From Denitrobacterium detoxificans (GTDB lineage: Bacteria; Actinomycetota; Coriobacteriia; Coriobacteriales; Eggerthellaceae), in contig NZ_CP011402.1 in assembly GCF_001643775.1 (NCBI RefSeq), positions 1,954,432 through 2,018,431 on the forward strand: a DNA stretch of 64,000 nt, read 5' to 3'. Each line of letters opens with the position of its first letter. Positions within the stretch are counted from its first letter, which is position 1. The notes under the pieces are model-generated. The model did no database searches, was not told the origin of the DNA, and saw nothing but the letters and a program-made list of their open reading frames with translations. Both the position numbers and the translations under genes were made by a program. Positions 16,533 through 24,874 of the stretch are shown here, piece by piece.

Positions 16533-17441
16533 CTAGACTTCAGCAGCAGAAAGCTGCCCCTGTTCAGCAGCGGGCTTGGATTCGAGGCGCGAAGCCACAA
16601 CGGTGGAGGCCACGATGAGGGCGGCACCGGCGACCCCGAGGCCAGTAAGCACCTCCCCCAGCGCCACGGCACTGATAGCTGCAGTAAAGACGGGCTCGGC
16701 GCACAAGATAACGGACACAGTAGCGGAAGGCACGTGGGCCAAAGCGAAGTTCTGCAGGAAGAACGCCAGGCAGGTTCCGAACAAACCCAGGAAGGCGATG
16801 GAGGCCCAGCTGGCAACAGGCACCGCGGAGAAGACGGGCATCGGCTCGAATGCGATTGCGGCACCCAGGGCAGCAACGAACGTAACGCCTATCTGGGCCG
16901 TGGAAAGCGCAATGGGATCAACCTCGCCCAAACCGCGCTCGCCGAACACCAAGGAGGCAGCGAACGTGGCCGAGCTGAACAGACCGAACAACTCGCCCCA
17001 TCCGAACTGGAGCGCACCGCCATTGCAGCACAGCAGATACAAACCCGCTATGACCATGCCCTGCAGAAACACCGTACTCTTGCCGAATTTGCTCCCCGTC
17101 ACGAGAAGGGACAACACGGGCGTGAACAACATGGGCAGAGCAATGAAGAAGCCGGCATTCGTAGCGCTCGTAAGGTTGACGGCCAGGCTGCACGCAAGAT
17201 AGCTCACGGCCATGAAGGCACTCGAAGGCAGCCAGGCGCCTAGGCGGACGCCGCGTAGCAGGGGCACAACTTTGCGCCCGAACACGAGCATGAACACGGC
17301 AAACGCAATGCCAAAGCGCAAGGCGGCACACCACAGGGGAGAGATACCCTCGTAGGCGATCTTCATGACGACGTTACCCATCCCATAGATGGCCGTCTGC
17401 ATGACAACGAGCCCGATAAATATCCACCTCTTGTTGAACAC
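16533..17441 (-). CDS. EamA/DMT-family transporter
   Basis: This is a predicted ten-helix inner-membrane exporter of the drug/metabolite transporter superfamily. It has 302 residues, with the usual two EamA halves (about 5-140 and 150-290). The repeat signatures MGNVVMKIAY...LRFGIAF and ALGAAIAF...FFLQNFALAHV...EPVFTAAISAVALGE are visible. GTG 17441 has AGGAAGG seven bases upstream; a longer start at 17522 is possible. It is divergent from the LysR gene at 17659, the usual layout of a regulator and its target exporter. The substrate (amino acid, metabolite or drug) cannot be read from sequence. Confidence 0.88.
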   Translation of the reverse strand: MFNKRWIFIGLVVMQTAIYGMGNVVMKIAYEGISPLWCAALRFGIAFAVFMLVFGRKVVPLLRGVRLGAWLPSSAFMAVSYLACSLAVNLTSATNAGFFIALPMLFTPVLSLLVTGSKFGKSTVFLQGMVIAGLYLLCCNGGALQFGWGELFGLFSSATFAASLVFGERGLGEVDPIALSTAQIGVTFVAALGAAIAFEPMPVFSAVPVASWASIAFLGLFGTCLAFFLQNFALAHVPSATVSVILCAEPVFTAAISAVALGEVLTGLGVAGAALIVASTVVASRLESKPAAEQGQLSAAEV

Positions 17442-17595
17442 CGCTTTGCCTTCCTGCGCGCACGAACCTAAGCAGGGGCTACCCCGCTTGCCGCATATGC
17501 AACTGATGTTTGGCTCGTGCAACGCGCTATGCGCTGACTTACTACGCTCATACTATCGCGCTTGCATAAAAAAGTATATCGAGAGTATTCTAAGC

Positions 17596-17618
17596 ATATA
17601 CAAGAGAGTCTTATATAC
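17596..17618. promoter_or_regulatory. Candidate LysR-type operator
   Basis: ATATACAAGA and TCTTATATAC form an imperfect dyad (8 of 10 positions) around GAG. It lies between the divergent EamA and LysR genes, 40 bases before the LysR start, where an autoregulatory site would be expected. Confidence 0.45.
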
Positions 17619-17658
17619 CTCTTGACGTGCTCGTTTATCAATATGAAGTGGGCAAACA

Positions 17659-18540
17659 ATGAACCAGAAGTATGAAGCGTTTGTAAAAGCAGCCGAAACA
17701 GGCAGCTTCAAAGCGGCAGCGGAAGAGCTGGGCTACACCCAGGCCGGCATTAGCTACATCATCAATGCCCTCGAAAACGAAATGGGGACATCGCTGTTCA
17801 TTCGCGACCATGCCGGCGCACGCCTTACGCCCGACGGACGGGCACTCCTCCCCTGGGTTCAAGACGTCTGCAACGCCGAACGCGCCCTCCAAACGCGCCT
17901 CGACGACGTACGCCACGTAGAAGGCGGTACGGTACGCATCTCGGCCTTCGCCAGCATCGCAATCCACTGGCTTCCCCACATCATCCGTGAGTTCCAGCAA
18001 GACCACCCCAACGTAGAATTCGACATCGCGGTATACGAGGAGCAAGACGCGCAGGAGGCAACTCTCTGGCACGGCGAATACGACTGCGGCTTTTTGGTGC
18101 TGCCCACGTCGAAGCACTTCTTCACTATCCCCCTTGCGCAAGACCCCATGTACTTCGTGGTGGCAAAGGACCATCCGCTGGCCAGCGCCGACTTCTTCCC
18201 CACCGAGGCCATGGAAAGCGAACCGTACATCAAGGTTCGCAATGACACGCACACGGAAATGGATGCGCTCTTCGAAAACCACAACGTGAAACCGCACGTG
18301 AAAATGGAGATCGACAACGACTATGCAGTTATGGCCATGGTGAACCAGGGGCTGGGCTATGGGCTATTCCCCCAGCTGCTCCTGCGCGATATGCCGTACG
18401 ACCTAGCCATGCTCGAGCCGGAAATCCCCATGCACCGCCAGGTTGCCATCGCGGTACGTAGTTACGAAAAAGCATCCATCGCCGCAAAGGCATTCATTGA
18501 ATGCACGCGTAACTGGATAGGCTCACAGCAGTCCAAATAG
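17659..18540 (+). CDS. LysR-family transcriptional regulator
   Basis: The protein has 293 residues. Residues 1-60 form the winged HTH (YEAFVKAAETGSFKAAAEELGYTQAGISYIINALE). Residues 90-290 form the periplasmic-binding-like effector domain (VRISAFASIAIHWLP, then HPNVEFDI). This is the usual tetrameric DNA-binding architecture. It is divergent from the EamA exporter and also lies 156 bases upstream of modA in the same direction, so either could be its target; the divergent exporter is the more common arrangement. The ligand is unknown. Confidence 0.92.
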   Translation: MNQKYEAFVKAAETGSFKAAAEELGYTQAGISYIINALENEMGTSLFIRDHAGARLTPDGRALLPWVQDVCNAERALQTRLDDVRHVEGGTVRISAFASIAIHWLPHIIREFQQDHPNVEFDIAVYEEQDAQEATLWHGEYDCGFLVLPTSKHFFTIPLAQDPMYFVVAKDHPLASADFFPTEAMESEPYIKVRNDTHTEMDALFENHNVKPHVKMEIDNDYAVMAMVNQGLGYGLFPQLLLRDMPYDLAMLEPEIPMHRQVAIAVRSYEKASIAAKAFIECTRNWIGSQQSK

Positions 18541-18643
18541 GGCAGCATGCAGGCATAATTCTCCGCACCCAAGAACGGGCATGCATTCATCAATTTCGTA
18601 CTGATTTTATCCTCATATTGGTATATATTTATCCGTGTTTAAC

Positions 18644-18669
18644 CTCGTATCGGAATAATCTCATACGAG
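18644..18669. promoter_or_regulatory. Inverted repeat upstream of modA
   Basis: CTCGTAT (18644-18650) and ATACGAG (18663-18669) are perfect inverted arms with a 12-base spacer, ending 27 bases before modA. Spacing and place fit a regulator-binding site for the transporter operon. It does not match the E. coli ModE sequence closely. Confidence 0.45.
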
Positions 18670-18696
18670 CATATTAGAACAATGGGAGAGGCACAC

Positions 18697-19548
18697 ATGG
18701 AAGAACCGTTTGCAAACCAGTACACACGTCGTGACATACTCAAGTACTCGGGCGTCGCCGCCCTCACGCTCGCCGTAGGCGGCATATTCGTTGGCTGCGC
18801 CAAGCAGTCCACGCAAACCGAAACGGCAAGCGCCAACAGGGACAACGCTGCAACTACCGCATCGCTCGCGGGAAGCTCATTGAACATCTACTGCGGCGCC
18901 GGCATGACCGACCCGTTCCAGGAAATCGCCGATGCATTCAAGGCCGAAACGGGCTGCGAGATGAACATCACCTTCGCGAATGCCGCGCAGATCCAAACGC
19001 AGATTACCACCACGCAAGAGGGCGACTACTTCATCGCTGGCTCCGCCGACGAACTGAAGCCCGTGGCGGATTACGTAGAGACCAGCACCGACCTGGTAAA
19101 GCATATCCCCGTCATCGCCGTGCCAACCGCAAACCCGAAGGGCATTACCGCACTGGGCGACCTGGCGAACTGCGACACGCTGCTCATTGGCGACCCCGAT
19201 TCCACGCCCATCGGCAAGATCGCCAAGAAGGCACTTACCGACGCCGGTATCTGGGATACCCTTCAGGGGAAGAACGCCATCACCACCACCACGACCGCTC
19301 CCCAAATCGCCACGGCACTGGCGTCGGGCGAAGGCGACGCAGGCATCGTATGGAAGGAAAACGTAAAGGCCGACGGCGCCTCCATCCTGGAAACGAGCGA
19401 TATGGACGCTTACGTAAAGACCGTCCCCGCCGCACGCCTTACCAGCGTTGCCAACAAGGACGCAGCCGACGCATTCGACGCATTCCTGCAGACCAGCACG
19501 GCCAACGACATTTGGCAGAAGTACGGCTACGAACTGGCCGGCAAATAG
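18697..19548 (+). CDS. modA: Molybdate-type ABC transporter substrate-binding lipoprotein
   Basis: This is the extracytoplasmic oxyanion-binding component that delivers molybdate, or possibly tungstate, to ModBC. The N-terminus carries a twin-arginine-like TRRDILK, a hydrophobic stretch and a lipobox-like IFVGC, so it is probably a lipid-anchored Tat substrate. The mature part begins SLNIYCGAGMTDPFQEIADAF, typical of ModA/WtpA. The length is 283 residues. I chose ATG 18697 because GGGAGAGG lies five bases upstream; ATG 18682 is inside that site. The operon continues with modB and modC. Anion specificity cannot be decided from sequence. Confidence 0.88.
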   Translation: MEEPFANQYTRRDILKYSGVAALTLAVGGIFVGCAKQSTQTETASANRDNAATTASLAGSSLNIYCGAGMTDPFQEIADAFKAETGCEMNITFANAAQIQTQITTTQEGDYFIAGSADELKPVADYVETSTDLVKHIPVIAVPTANPKGITALGDLANCDTLLIGDPDSTPIGKIAKKALTDAGIWDTLQGKNAITTTTTAPQIATALASGEGDAGIVWKENVKADGASILETSDMDAYVKTVPAARLTSVANKDAADAFDAFLQTSTANDIWQKYGYELAGK

Positions 19549-19558
19549 CACCTCCCCT

Positions 19559-19590
19559 TTGGCCGGGGCGTCCACTCGCGCCCCGGCCAA
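19559..19590 (+). promoter_or_regulatory. Perfect intercistronic hairpin between modA and modB
   Basis: TTGGCCGGGGCG (19559-19570) pairs with CGCCCCGGCCAA (19579-19590), 12 perfect base pairs with an 8-base loop and no T-run. It starts ten bases after the modA stop and ends eight bases before modB. Such hairpins usually protect the upstream message so the binding protein is made in excess, and this one may also limit access to the weak modB ribosome site. Confidence 0.65.
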
Positions 19591-19598
19591 ATGTTGCC

Positions 19599-20456
19599 AT
19601 GAATCGACGAAACAAACCTCCCATAAAGCATGCGGGACGACTGAAGGACCGCTTTGGAGCGGTATGCATTGCCATCGCCTGCATTCCGCTTCTCTTCATC
19701 GGGTGCGCCATCCTAACCATCATCGCAGGTGGCGTTACGCATCTTTCCGAAGCCGTCTCTTCGGCGGAAGTTCTCTTCTCGCTGCAGATGAGCGTTGCAA
19801 CATCGACCATTTCCACGGCGCTCTGCCTGCTCATCGCGCTGCCAACGGCGTACGCATTCACGCGCACTAACATGCCATGCAAACGCGCCGCCGAAACGCT
19901 CATGCAGCTCACCATGTCGCTTCCGTACATCGTGCTCGGCTTCGCCCTGCTGCTCATGTTTTCCTCCCCTGCGGGAAAGGCGCTGAAAGACATTGGGTTT
20001 GCCGTGGTATTCCAACCCGTTGGGATTGTGTTCGCCCAGCTTATCGTGAACCTGCCCTTCTCCATTCGCATGATGCTCACGGCGTTCAAGGACGTGAACC
20101 CACGCATGGAGTTCATCGCGAAGACGCTTGGCGCGAGCTCATTCCAGACGTTTCGCACCGTGTTGCTGCCCCTCTGCCGCAACACCATCATCTCCACGTT
20201 CGTGCTCACCTGGGCGCGTGGCATCGGAGAATTCGGCGCCACGCTCATGCTGGTGGGCGTTACGCGCATGCGCACCGAAACCCTGCCTGGCAGCGTGTAC
20301 CTTTCCATTTCCACGGGCAACACCGACACAGCCATGGCCACCGCCATGATCATGCTCGTGGTGTCTGCGGCAACGCTCGTCATATCGAACGTTCTCACCA
20401 AGCCCATTGGCGCCGCCCGCGTGAGCAATCGTAAACGCCCCCGAAAGGACGACTAG
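19599..20456 (+). CDS. modB: Molybdate-type ABC transporter permease
   Basis: This 285-residue inner-membrane permease has five or six membrane helices (first at about residues 22-45). The EAA-type loop that contacts the ATPase reads MEFIAKTLGASSFQTFRTVLLP, near residue 170, followed by RGIGEFGATLML, typical of ModB/CysT permeases. I chose ATG 19599; the open frame reaches back into modA but that part is not homologous. No good ribosome site is visible, so translation may depend on the preceding hairpin. The modC start follows the stop codon directly. Confidence 0.88.
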   Translation: MNRRNKPPIKHAGRLKDRFGAVCIAIACIPLLFIGCAILTIIAGGVTHLSEAVSSAEVLFSLQMSVATSTISTALCLLIALPTAYAFTRTNMPCKRAAETLMQLTMSLPYIVLGFALLLMFSSPAGKALKDIGFAVVFQPVGIVFAQLIVNLPFSIRMMLTAFKDVNPRMEFIAKTLGASSFQTFRTVLLPLCRNTIISTFVLTWARGIGEFGATLMLVGVTRMRTETLPGSVYLSISTGNTDTAMATAMIMLVVSAATLVISNVLTKPIGAARVSNRKRPRKDD

Positions 20457-21170
20457 ATGCCCGGTTCTATCGACGTGCACAACCTGATGGTCACACGCGG
20501 CGAGTTCACATTGCACGTGAACGACCTGCATATTGAACCAGGCGAGGTATTTGCCATCCTGGGAACAACGGGCTCAGGCAAAACCGTGCTCATGGAATCC
20601 ATTGCAGGGGCATACCCCATCGAACATGGCAGCATCCTGCTCGATGGCAAAGACGTCGATGGCTTGCCCATTCAACAGCGTCACCTAGGCATTCTGTATC
20701 AAGACTACGCTCTCTTCCCCCACATGACCGTGCGCGACAACATCGCATACGGCCTGAAACGCCACAAGGTGCCCCGCGAAGAAATAGCCAAACGCGTGAG
20801 CCAAATGCTCGAGCTTTTCGAAATTGAACACATTGCCAAACGGCTTCCCGGAATCATCAGCGGCGGCGAAGCGCAGCGATGCGCGCTTGCCCGCGCGCTC
20901 GTACTAGAGCCTGACATTCTCATCCTCGACGAGCCCTTTTCCGCGCTCGACCCCACCACGAAACAGGCCATGTACCGCATGCTTCGCTGCATTCACAACC
21001 AGTTTGGGTGCACCATCGTATTCGTAACGCACGACTTTCACGAAGCGCAAACACTCGCCGATCGCGTCGGCATCATCCTGAACGGGCGGCTTCAGTGTGT
21101 CGTTCCCGCAAACGAGCTGTTCGACCAAAGCCACTCCCCCGAAATCCGAAAATTCCTGGGAATGGCGTAA
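20457..21170 (+). CDS. modC: Molybdate-type ABC transporter ATP-binding protein
   Basis: This cytoplasmic ATPase powers ModB. It has 237 residues, with Walker A GTTGSGKT (about residue 35), Q-loop YQDYALFPHMTV, signature ISGGEAQR, Walker B LILDEPF and the switch histidine in VTHDFHEA. It is shorter than E. coli ModC because the C-terminal molybdate-binding MOP domain is missing, which resembles WtpC/TupC-like short forms. The ATG abuts the modB stop. A tungstate or sulfate role is possible. Confidence 0.87.
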   Translation: MPGSIDVHNLMVTRGEFTLHVNDLHIEPGEVFAILGTTGSGKTVLMESIAGAYPIEHGSILLDGKDVDGLPIQQRHLGILYQDYALFPHMTVRDNIAYGLKRHKVPREEIAKRVSQMLELFEIEHIAKRLPGIISGGEAQRCALARALVLEPDILILDEPFSALDPTTKQAMYRMLRCIHNQFGCTIVFVTHDFHEAQTLADRVGIILNGRLQCVVPANELFDQSHSPEIRKFLGMA

Positions 21171-21236
21171 GACGGCGATCGCACGCAGGCAGCCCCTCGT
21201 CGCGGAGGCGCAAGCACGGCGGGGTACAATACCCAC

Positions 21237-22253
21237 ATGACCAAGCAGAGCCCAACATACTTCACCTACGTGCTTCGCTGCGCCGACGACACGCTGTACT
21301 GCGGCTATTCCACCGATGTTGACGCACGCGTCGCAACACACAACGCTGGGCAAGGCGCAAAGTACACCAAATGCCGTCGCCCCGTAGAGCTTGTAACATA
21401 CGCACGCTTCGCATCGAAACATGCGGCCATGAGTGCGGAATGGCACTTCAAGCAACTTTCGCGCAGCGAAAAGGAACGAATGCTCGAAGCGGTTACCAAC
21501 GAGCAGCCCTTCGAAGCGCTGCTTGCGGAGGCATTTGACATCGACGTACGCCAGACCGACATCGCCCACGACATCGAATCGAGCCTGCAAAGCCTGCACG
21601 ATAAGAAATACGCCCAGTTCATGGCGCCCCTCATGCCAACCATTACCCCCGAACGAATCATCGGCGTGCGAACGCCCGATCTCAAGAAGCTCGCAAAAAC
21701 GCTCGCCAAGCGCGACGACGTCGAGCTGTTCCTGAACGCGCTTCCCCATCGCACCTTCGAGGAAAGCCAATTGCATGCGTTCGTGCTGAACGGCCTGAAG
21801 GACTACGACGCCCTTGTAGAGGCGCTCGAAGCCTTCCTGCCCTACGTCGACAACTGGGCGACCTGCGACCAAATGCGTCCAGCCACGTTGGCCAAACAAC
21901 CCGAGCGCACCGCCGCGCTTGCCCTATCTTGGATGGAACGCGGGCAACGCGAAGCCATGACGTACATGACGCGCTTCGGCATCGGCGTGCTCATGCGCTG
22001 GTTTCTCGACGAACAATACGACCGCGCCTTCATGGAAGCCGTCGTGAACGTGGAGCCAGGCGAATACTACATCGACATGATGCGCGCATGGTACATTGCC
22101 GAAGCGCTCGTCAAACAACCCGCCGATGCGCGTGACGTACTGGAACGAGGAGCTCTCGACACCTGGACCCACAACAAGGCAATCCAGAAGGCCCGCGAAA
22201 GCCGTCGCGTTTCCCCGGAAATGAAAAACGAACTCGCCGCGCTGCGGCGATAG
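21237..22253 (+). CDS. GIY-YIG nuclease domain fused to AlkD-like DNA alkylation repair domain
   Basis: Two DNA-acting domains share one 338-residue chain. Residues 1-85 are a UPF0213/YhbQ-type GIY-YIG domain ([19 protein letters not shown], then ARVATHNAG and the [10 protein letters not shown] end). Residues 105-338 are an AlkD/DUF1061-like HEAT-repeat domain with [34 protein letters not shown] and [14 protein letters not shown]. AlkD enzymes remove bulky alkylated bases or are catalytically poor relatives, and GIY-YIG domains nick DNA. Removing a base and cutting next to it is an attractive but unproven joint role. A TACAAT box six bases before ATG 21237 and no ribosome site suggest a leaderless message. 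Confidence 0.88.
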   Translation: MTKQSPTYFTYVLRCADDTLYCGYSTDVDARVATHNAGQGAKYTKCRRPVELVTYARFASKHAAMSAEWHFKQLSRSEKERMLEAVTNEQPFEALLAEAFDIDVRQTDIAHDIESSLQSLHDKKYAQFMAPLMPTITPERIIGVRTPDLKKLAKTLAKRDDVELFLNALPHRTFEESQLHAFVLNGLKDYDALVEALEAFLPYVDNWATCDQMRPATLAKQPERTAALALSWMERGQREAMTYMTRFGIGVLMRWFLDEQYDRAFMEAVVNVEPGEYYIDMMRAWYIAEALVKQPADARDVLERGALDTWTHNKAIQKARESRRVSPEMKNELAALRR

Positions 22254-22254
22254 A

Positions 22255-22290
22255 AAGGGCCAGCCGCATACCGCAGCTGGCCCTCGCCTT
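22255..22290. terminator. Hairpin at the end of the GIY-YIG/AlkD gene
   Basis: GGGCCAGC pairs with GCTGGCCC immediately after the stop codon. The following sequence has only scattered Ts, so it is a weak terminator between convergent genes. Confidence 0.5.
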
Positions 22291-22346
22291 CATATGCATC
22301 GTCGCTCGAGCACTACCGCTTCGCGGGCTACGCGCAAGCTATGCCG

Positions 22347-23780
22347 TTACTTCCAATCGACGTAGGCAACGTGCGTCTCGAGGAATTCCTCAAGGCCGTG
22401 CTCGCCGTCGTCGCCACCCAAGCCCGACTGGCGAACGCCCGCATGGAAGCCCTGGAACGCTTCGAAGTGCTCGCGATTCACGTAGATCTCGCCGAAGTTG
22501 ATTTCGTTCAGCGCACGCATCACCGTATCGTGGTCGGTGGTGTGAATAGAGCTGGTAAGGCCATACGTGCTGTCGTTTGCCATTTCGATAGCCTCGTCGA
22601 GCGTCTCGAACTTGGCAACGGGCAACACGGGCCCGAAGATTTCCTCGGTCATGACGCGCATCTCGTGCTTGCAGTCGACGATGAGCGTAGGCTCCATCCA
22701 ATAGCCCTTCTTGTCGGTGGGGGCATTGCCGCCCACAACGATCTTCGCGCCCTCTTCCTTGGCGCTATTCACCAGGTCCATAACGATTTCCACCTGACGG
22801 CGGTTCACCATGGGACCCATGTCGACGCTGTCGTCGAGCGGGTCGCCGTACGTGGCGCGAGCAATGCGCTCGGTCATCTTCGCCACGAACTCATCGTAGA
22901 TGGGCGCCTGCACGTACACGCGCTCGGCAGCATTGCAAACCTGGCCGCAGTTCAGGAAGCGGCTGTTGAAGATGTTTTCGATCGTGGCATCGAGGTCACA
23001 GTCGGCCATAACGATGACCGGAGCCTTGCCACCCAGCTCCAACGATACGCGCGCCACATGATCGGCGGCGTTCTTCATGATCTGCTTGCCCACGGGCGTG
23101 GAACCCGTCATGGTAACCAGCGCCACCTTCTCGTTGCCGGAAAGGGCGTTGCCTACCAGGGCGCCGCCACCCGAAACCACGTTGATGACGCCCGCCGGCA
23201 GCGAGCTTTGCTCAACGAGCTTGGCGAATTCATAGCACCCCATGGGCGAGTCGCTAGACGGCTTCAGCACCACGGTGTCGCCCGCAACCAGCGCGGGAGC
23301 TACCTTGCGGCCAATGAGGAACAACGGGAAGTTCCACGGCATGATGCCCGCGCATACGCCAATGGGCTTCTTGTACAGGAAGATGTTCTCGTTCGGACGG
23401 TCGGACGTAATGATCTCGCCCTTGATATGGCGCGCCTGACGTGCATAGAAGCGCAGGTACTCCGCCAGCCAGCCAGCCTCATCGCGCGATTCGCAAATGC
23501 GCTTTCCCATTTCGGCGGTATTCGTCTGGGCGAAGAGCTCCTGGTTATCCTCAACCAGCTGTGCAAGCTCGAACAGATAGTTCGCACGTTCCACGGCGGG
23601 AAGCTTGCCCCAGGATTTCTGGGCTTCGTAGGCGGCGTCTACGGCGGCGGCCACATCGGCTTCGGTAGCCTTCGGCACCTGGCCGATGACCTCTTCGGTG
23701 GCTGGGTTGATGACATCCGCCATCTCTCGCGAGCCATTCGGCACGAACGCGCCATTGATGAAGAGCTGGTACTGTTTCAT
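22347..23780 (-). CDS. aldA: Aldehyde dehydrogenase, lactaldehyde/glycolaldehyde type
   Basis: This NAD-dependent enzyme oxidises small aldehydes (lactaldehyde, glycolaldehyde) to acids. At 477 residues it matches E. coli AldA (479) in length and along its whole sequence by eye: INPATEEVIG at the start, IMPWNFPLFLI, the catalytic glutamate in LELGGKAP, the catalytic cysteine in NCGQVCNAAERVYV, EEIFGPVLPV, and a C-terminal FQGFHAGVRQSGLGG. ATG 23780 has AGGAGG seven bases upstream. No fucose or rhamnose genes are near, so its aldehyde source is open. It converges with the GIY-YIG gene. Confidence 0.9.
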   Translation of the reverse strand: MKQYQLFINGAFVPNGSREMADVINPATEEVIGQVPKATEADVAAAVDAAYEAQKSWGKLPAVERANYLFELAQLVEDNQELFAQTNTAEMGKRICESRDEAGWLAEYLRFYARQARHIKGEIITSDRPNENIFLYKKPIGVCAGIMPWNFPLFLIGRKVAPALVAGDTVVLKPSSDSPMGCYEFAKLVEQSSLPAGVINVVSGGGALVGNALSGNEKVALVTMTGSTPVGKQIMKNAADHVARVSLELGGKAPVIVMADCDLDATIENIFNSRFLNCGQVCNAAERVYVQAPIYDEFVAKMTERIARATYGDPLDDSVDMGPMVNRRQVEIVMDLVNSAKEEGAKIVVGGNAPTDKKGYWMEPTLIVDCKHEMRVMTEEIFGPVLPVAKFETLDEAIEMANDSTYGLTSSIHTTDHDTVMRALNEINFGEIYVNREHFEAFQGFHAGVRQSGLGGDDGEHGLEEFLETHVAYVDWK

Positions 23781-23993
23781 GAAAGAACCTCCTAGAGTTT
23801 GCGAATGGAGCTTTCTATCCGAACACGCAGACCGATTTCCTCTTCGGCCCACGATGTCGACCTGAAACCATCTTCATCCATTATCGTTAAACACCACTGA
23901 AGCAATTCTTACAGCTTCGTATCGTCTGGCGAACGCAAACTCCTAGCGGTCGAACACACACTCCTCATCGAGCACAACGGGGCCACGCAACAG

Positions 23994-24023
23994 AAAAGGC
24001 CGGGCGCAAAGCGCTCGGCCTTT
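23994..24023. terminator. Terminator after tRNA-Arg
   Basis: An AAGGCCGAGCGC arm pairs with its GC-rich partner, with Ts on one side and As on the other, directly 3' of the tRNA on the minus strand. It can work in both directions. Confidence 0.8.
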
Positions 24024-24030
24024 GTATTCC

Positions 24031-24106
24031 TGGTGCCCCCGATACGATTCGAACGTACGACACCCGCTTTAGGAGAGCGGTGCTCTATCCCCTGAGCTAC
24101 GGAGGC
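24031..24106 (-). tRNA. tRNA-Arg (anticodon CCT)
   Basis: The minus strand folds into a 76-base cloverleaf. The acceptor is GCCTCCG paired with CGGGGGC, the D-arm contains GCTCAG, the anticodon loop is CTCCTAA in a CCGCT/AGCGG stem, the T-loop is GTTCGAATC, and CCA is encoded. CCT reads AGG codons. Confidence 0.95.
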
Positions 24107-24156
24107 GCACAAGGCATTCTACCACAGAGAACGCGCAGGGTGCGCTACCCTGCAGG

Positions 24157-24678
24157 CTAAATGGCTCCCCTCATGGAAAGCGTATCAACCAGCTTGGCCG
24201 CCGCCTCGCGTACCGTAGTGCCATCCATGTCGATGGTCACTTCAGCATACTTCTCGTACAGGGGAATGCGCTCCTCGTAGATATCCGCCAGACCGCCCAT
24301 GCCGTCCTTCATGACGACGCCGCGCTCGTGCAGGCCACCCAAACGGCCCATGAGCTCGTCGAGCGATACCTTCAAGTACACGATGGTGCCGATTTCGGAA
24401 AGGTGCTTCATGGCATCTTCGGAGTACACTGCCGAACCACCCGGGGAAACCACCGTGCGATGCACGTCGATGCCGCACAGTACCTCGTTTTCCACCTGGA
24501 TGAACCCGTCGGGACCCATGGCGTCGATGATCTTCTGCAGCGTCTTGTCACTCTGCTTCTGAATGAGCAGGTCGGCATCGAGGAAGTCGTATCCGATGAT
24601 CTTGGCCGCAACGATACCCAGCGTGCTCTTGCCCGCGCCGGGCATGCCGATAAGAATCACGTTGTCTTTCTTTACCAT
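24157..24678 (-). CDS. aroK: Shikimate kinase homologue
   Basis: This is a 173-residue P-loop kinase with Walker A GMPGAGKST (residues 10-18) and the substrate-binding DADLLIQ, matching the D-x-D of shikimate kinase. The usual GGG shikimate-binding motif reads SPGGSAV here, so the second substrate may differ. The lid arginine region is RLGGLHERGV. No other aromatic pathway gene lies nearby. ATG 24678 has AGGAG five bases upstream; the longer frame into the glycine-rich neighbour is artefactual. The family is clear but the shikimate assignment is moderate. Confidence 0.78.
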   Translation of the reverse strand: MVKKDNVILIGMPGAGKSTLGIVAAKIIGYDFLDADLLIQKQSDKTLQKIIDAMGPDGFIQVENEVLCGIDVHRTVVSPGGSAVYSEDAMKHLSEIGTIVYLKVSLDELMGRLGGLHERGVVMKDGMGGLADIYEERIPLYEKYAEVTIDMDGTTVREAAAKLVDTLSMRGAI

Positions 24679-24818
24679 GCGCGCTCCTCTCTCTATCGGT
24701 ATGTTCAGCTCACTATAGCGCAATGGAGCAAAACCGAAAGACTGGCATGCAAAAGCGCGAAAGCCCTGCACAGAACTTGCCACCTGGCAATCAGACGAAG
24801 CCGCTAGCCGCGAGGCAC

Positions 24819-24847
24819 AAAAAAGGAGCGAGGTTTCCCTCGCTCCC
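24819..24847 (-). terminator. Rho-independent terminator of the DUF2207 gene
   Basis: On the minus strand GGAGCGAGG and CCTCGCTCC arms are followed by six Ts, 28 bases after the stop codon. Confidence 0.88.
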
Positions 24848-24874
24848 AGCAATTCGCATGGCGCCGAAATAAGG

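Noticed and set aside
18541-18696. Molybdenum-cofactor riboswitch before modA
   Set aside because: The leader is short and AT-rich and lacks the multi-stem conserved core expected for that riboswitch. Only a simple inverted repeat is present.
22341-23795. Long plus-strand open frame of 484 codons opposite aldA
   Set aside because: It lies wholly antisense to a full-length, well-conserved aldehyde dehydrogenase. High-GC genes commonly give such shadow frames. The product is rich in arginine, histidine and valine and has no domain.
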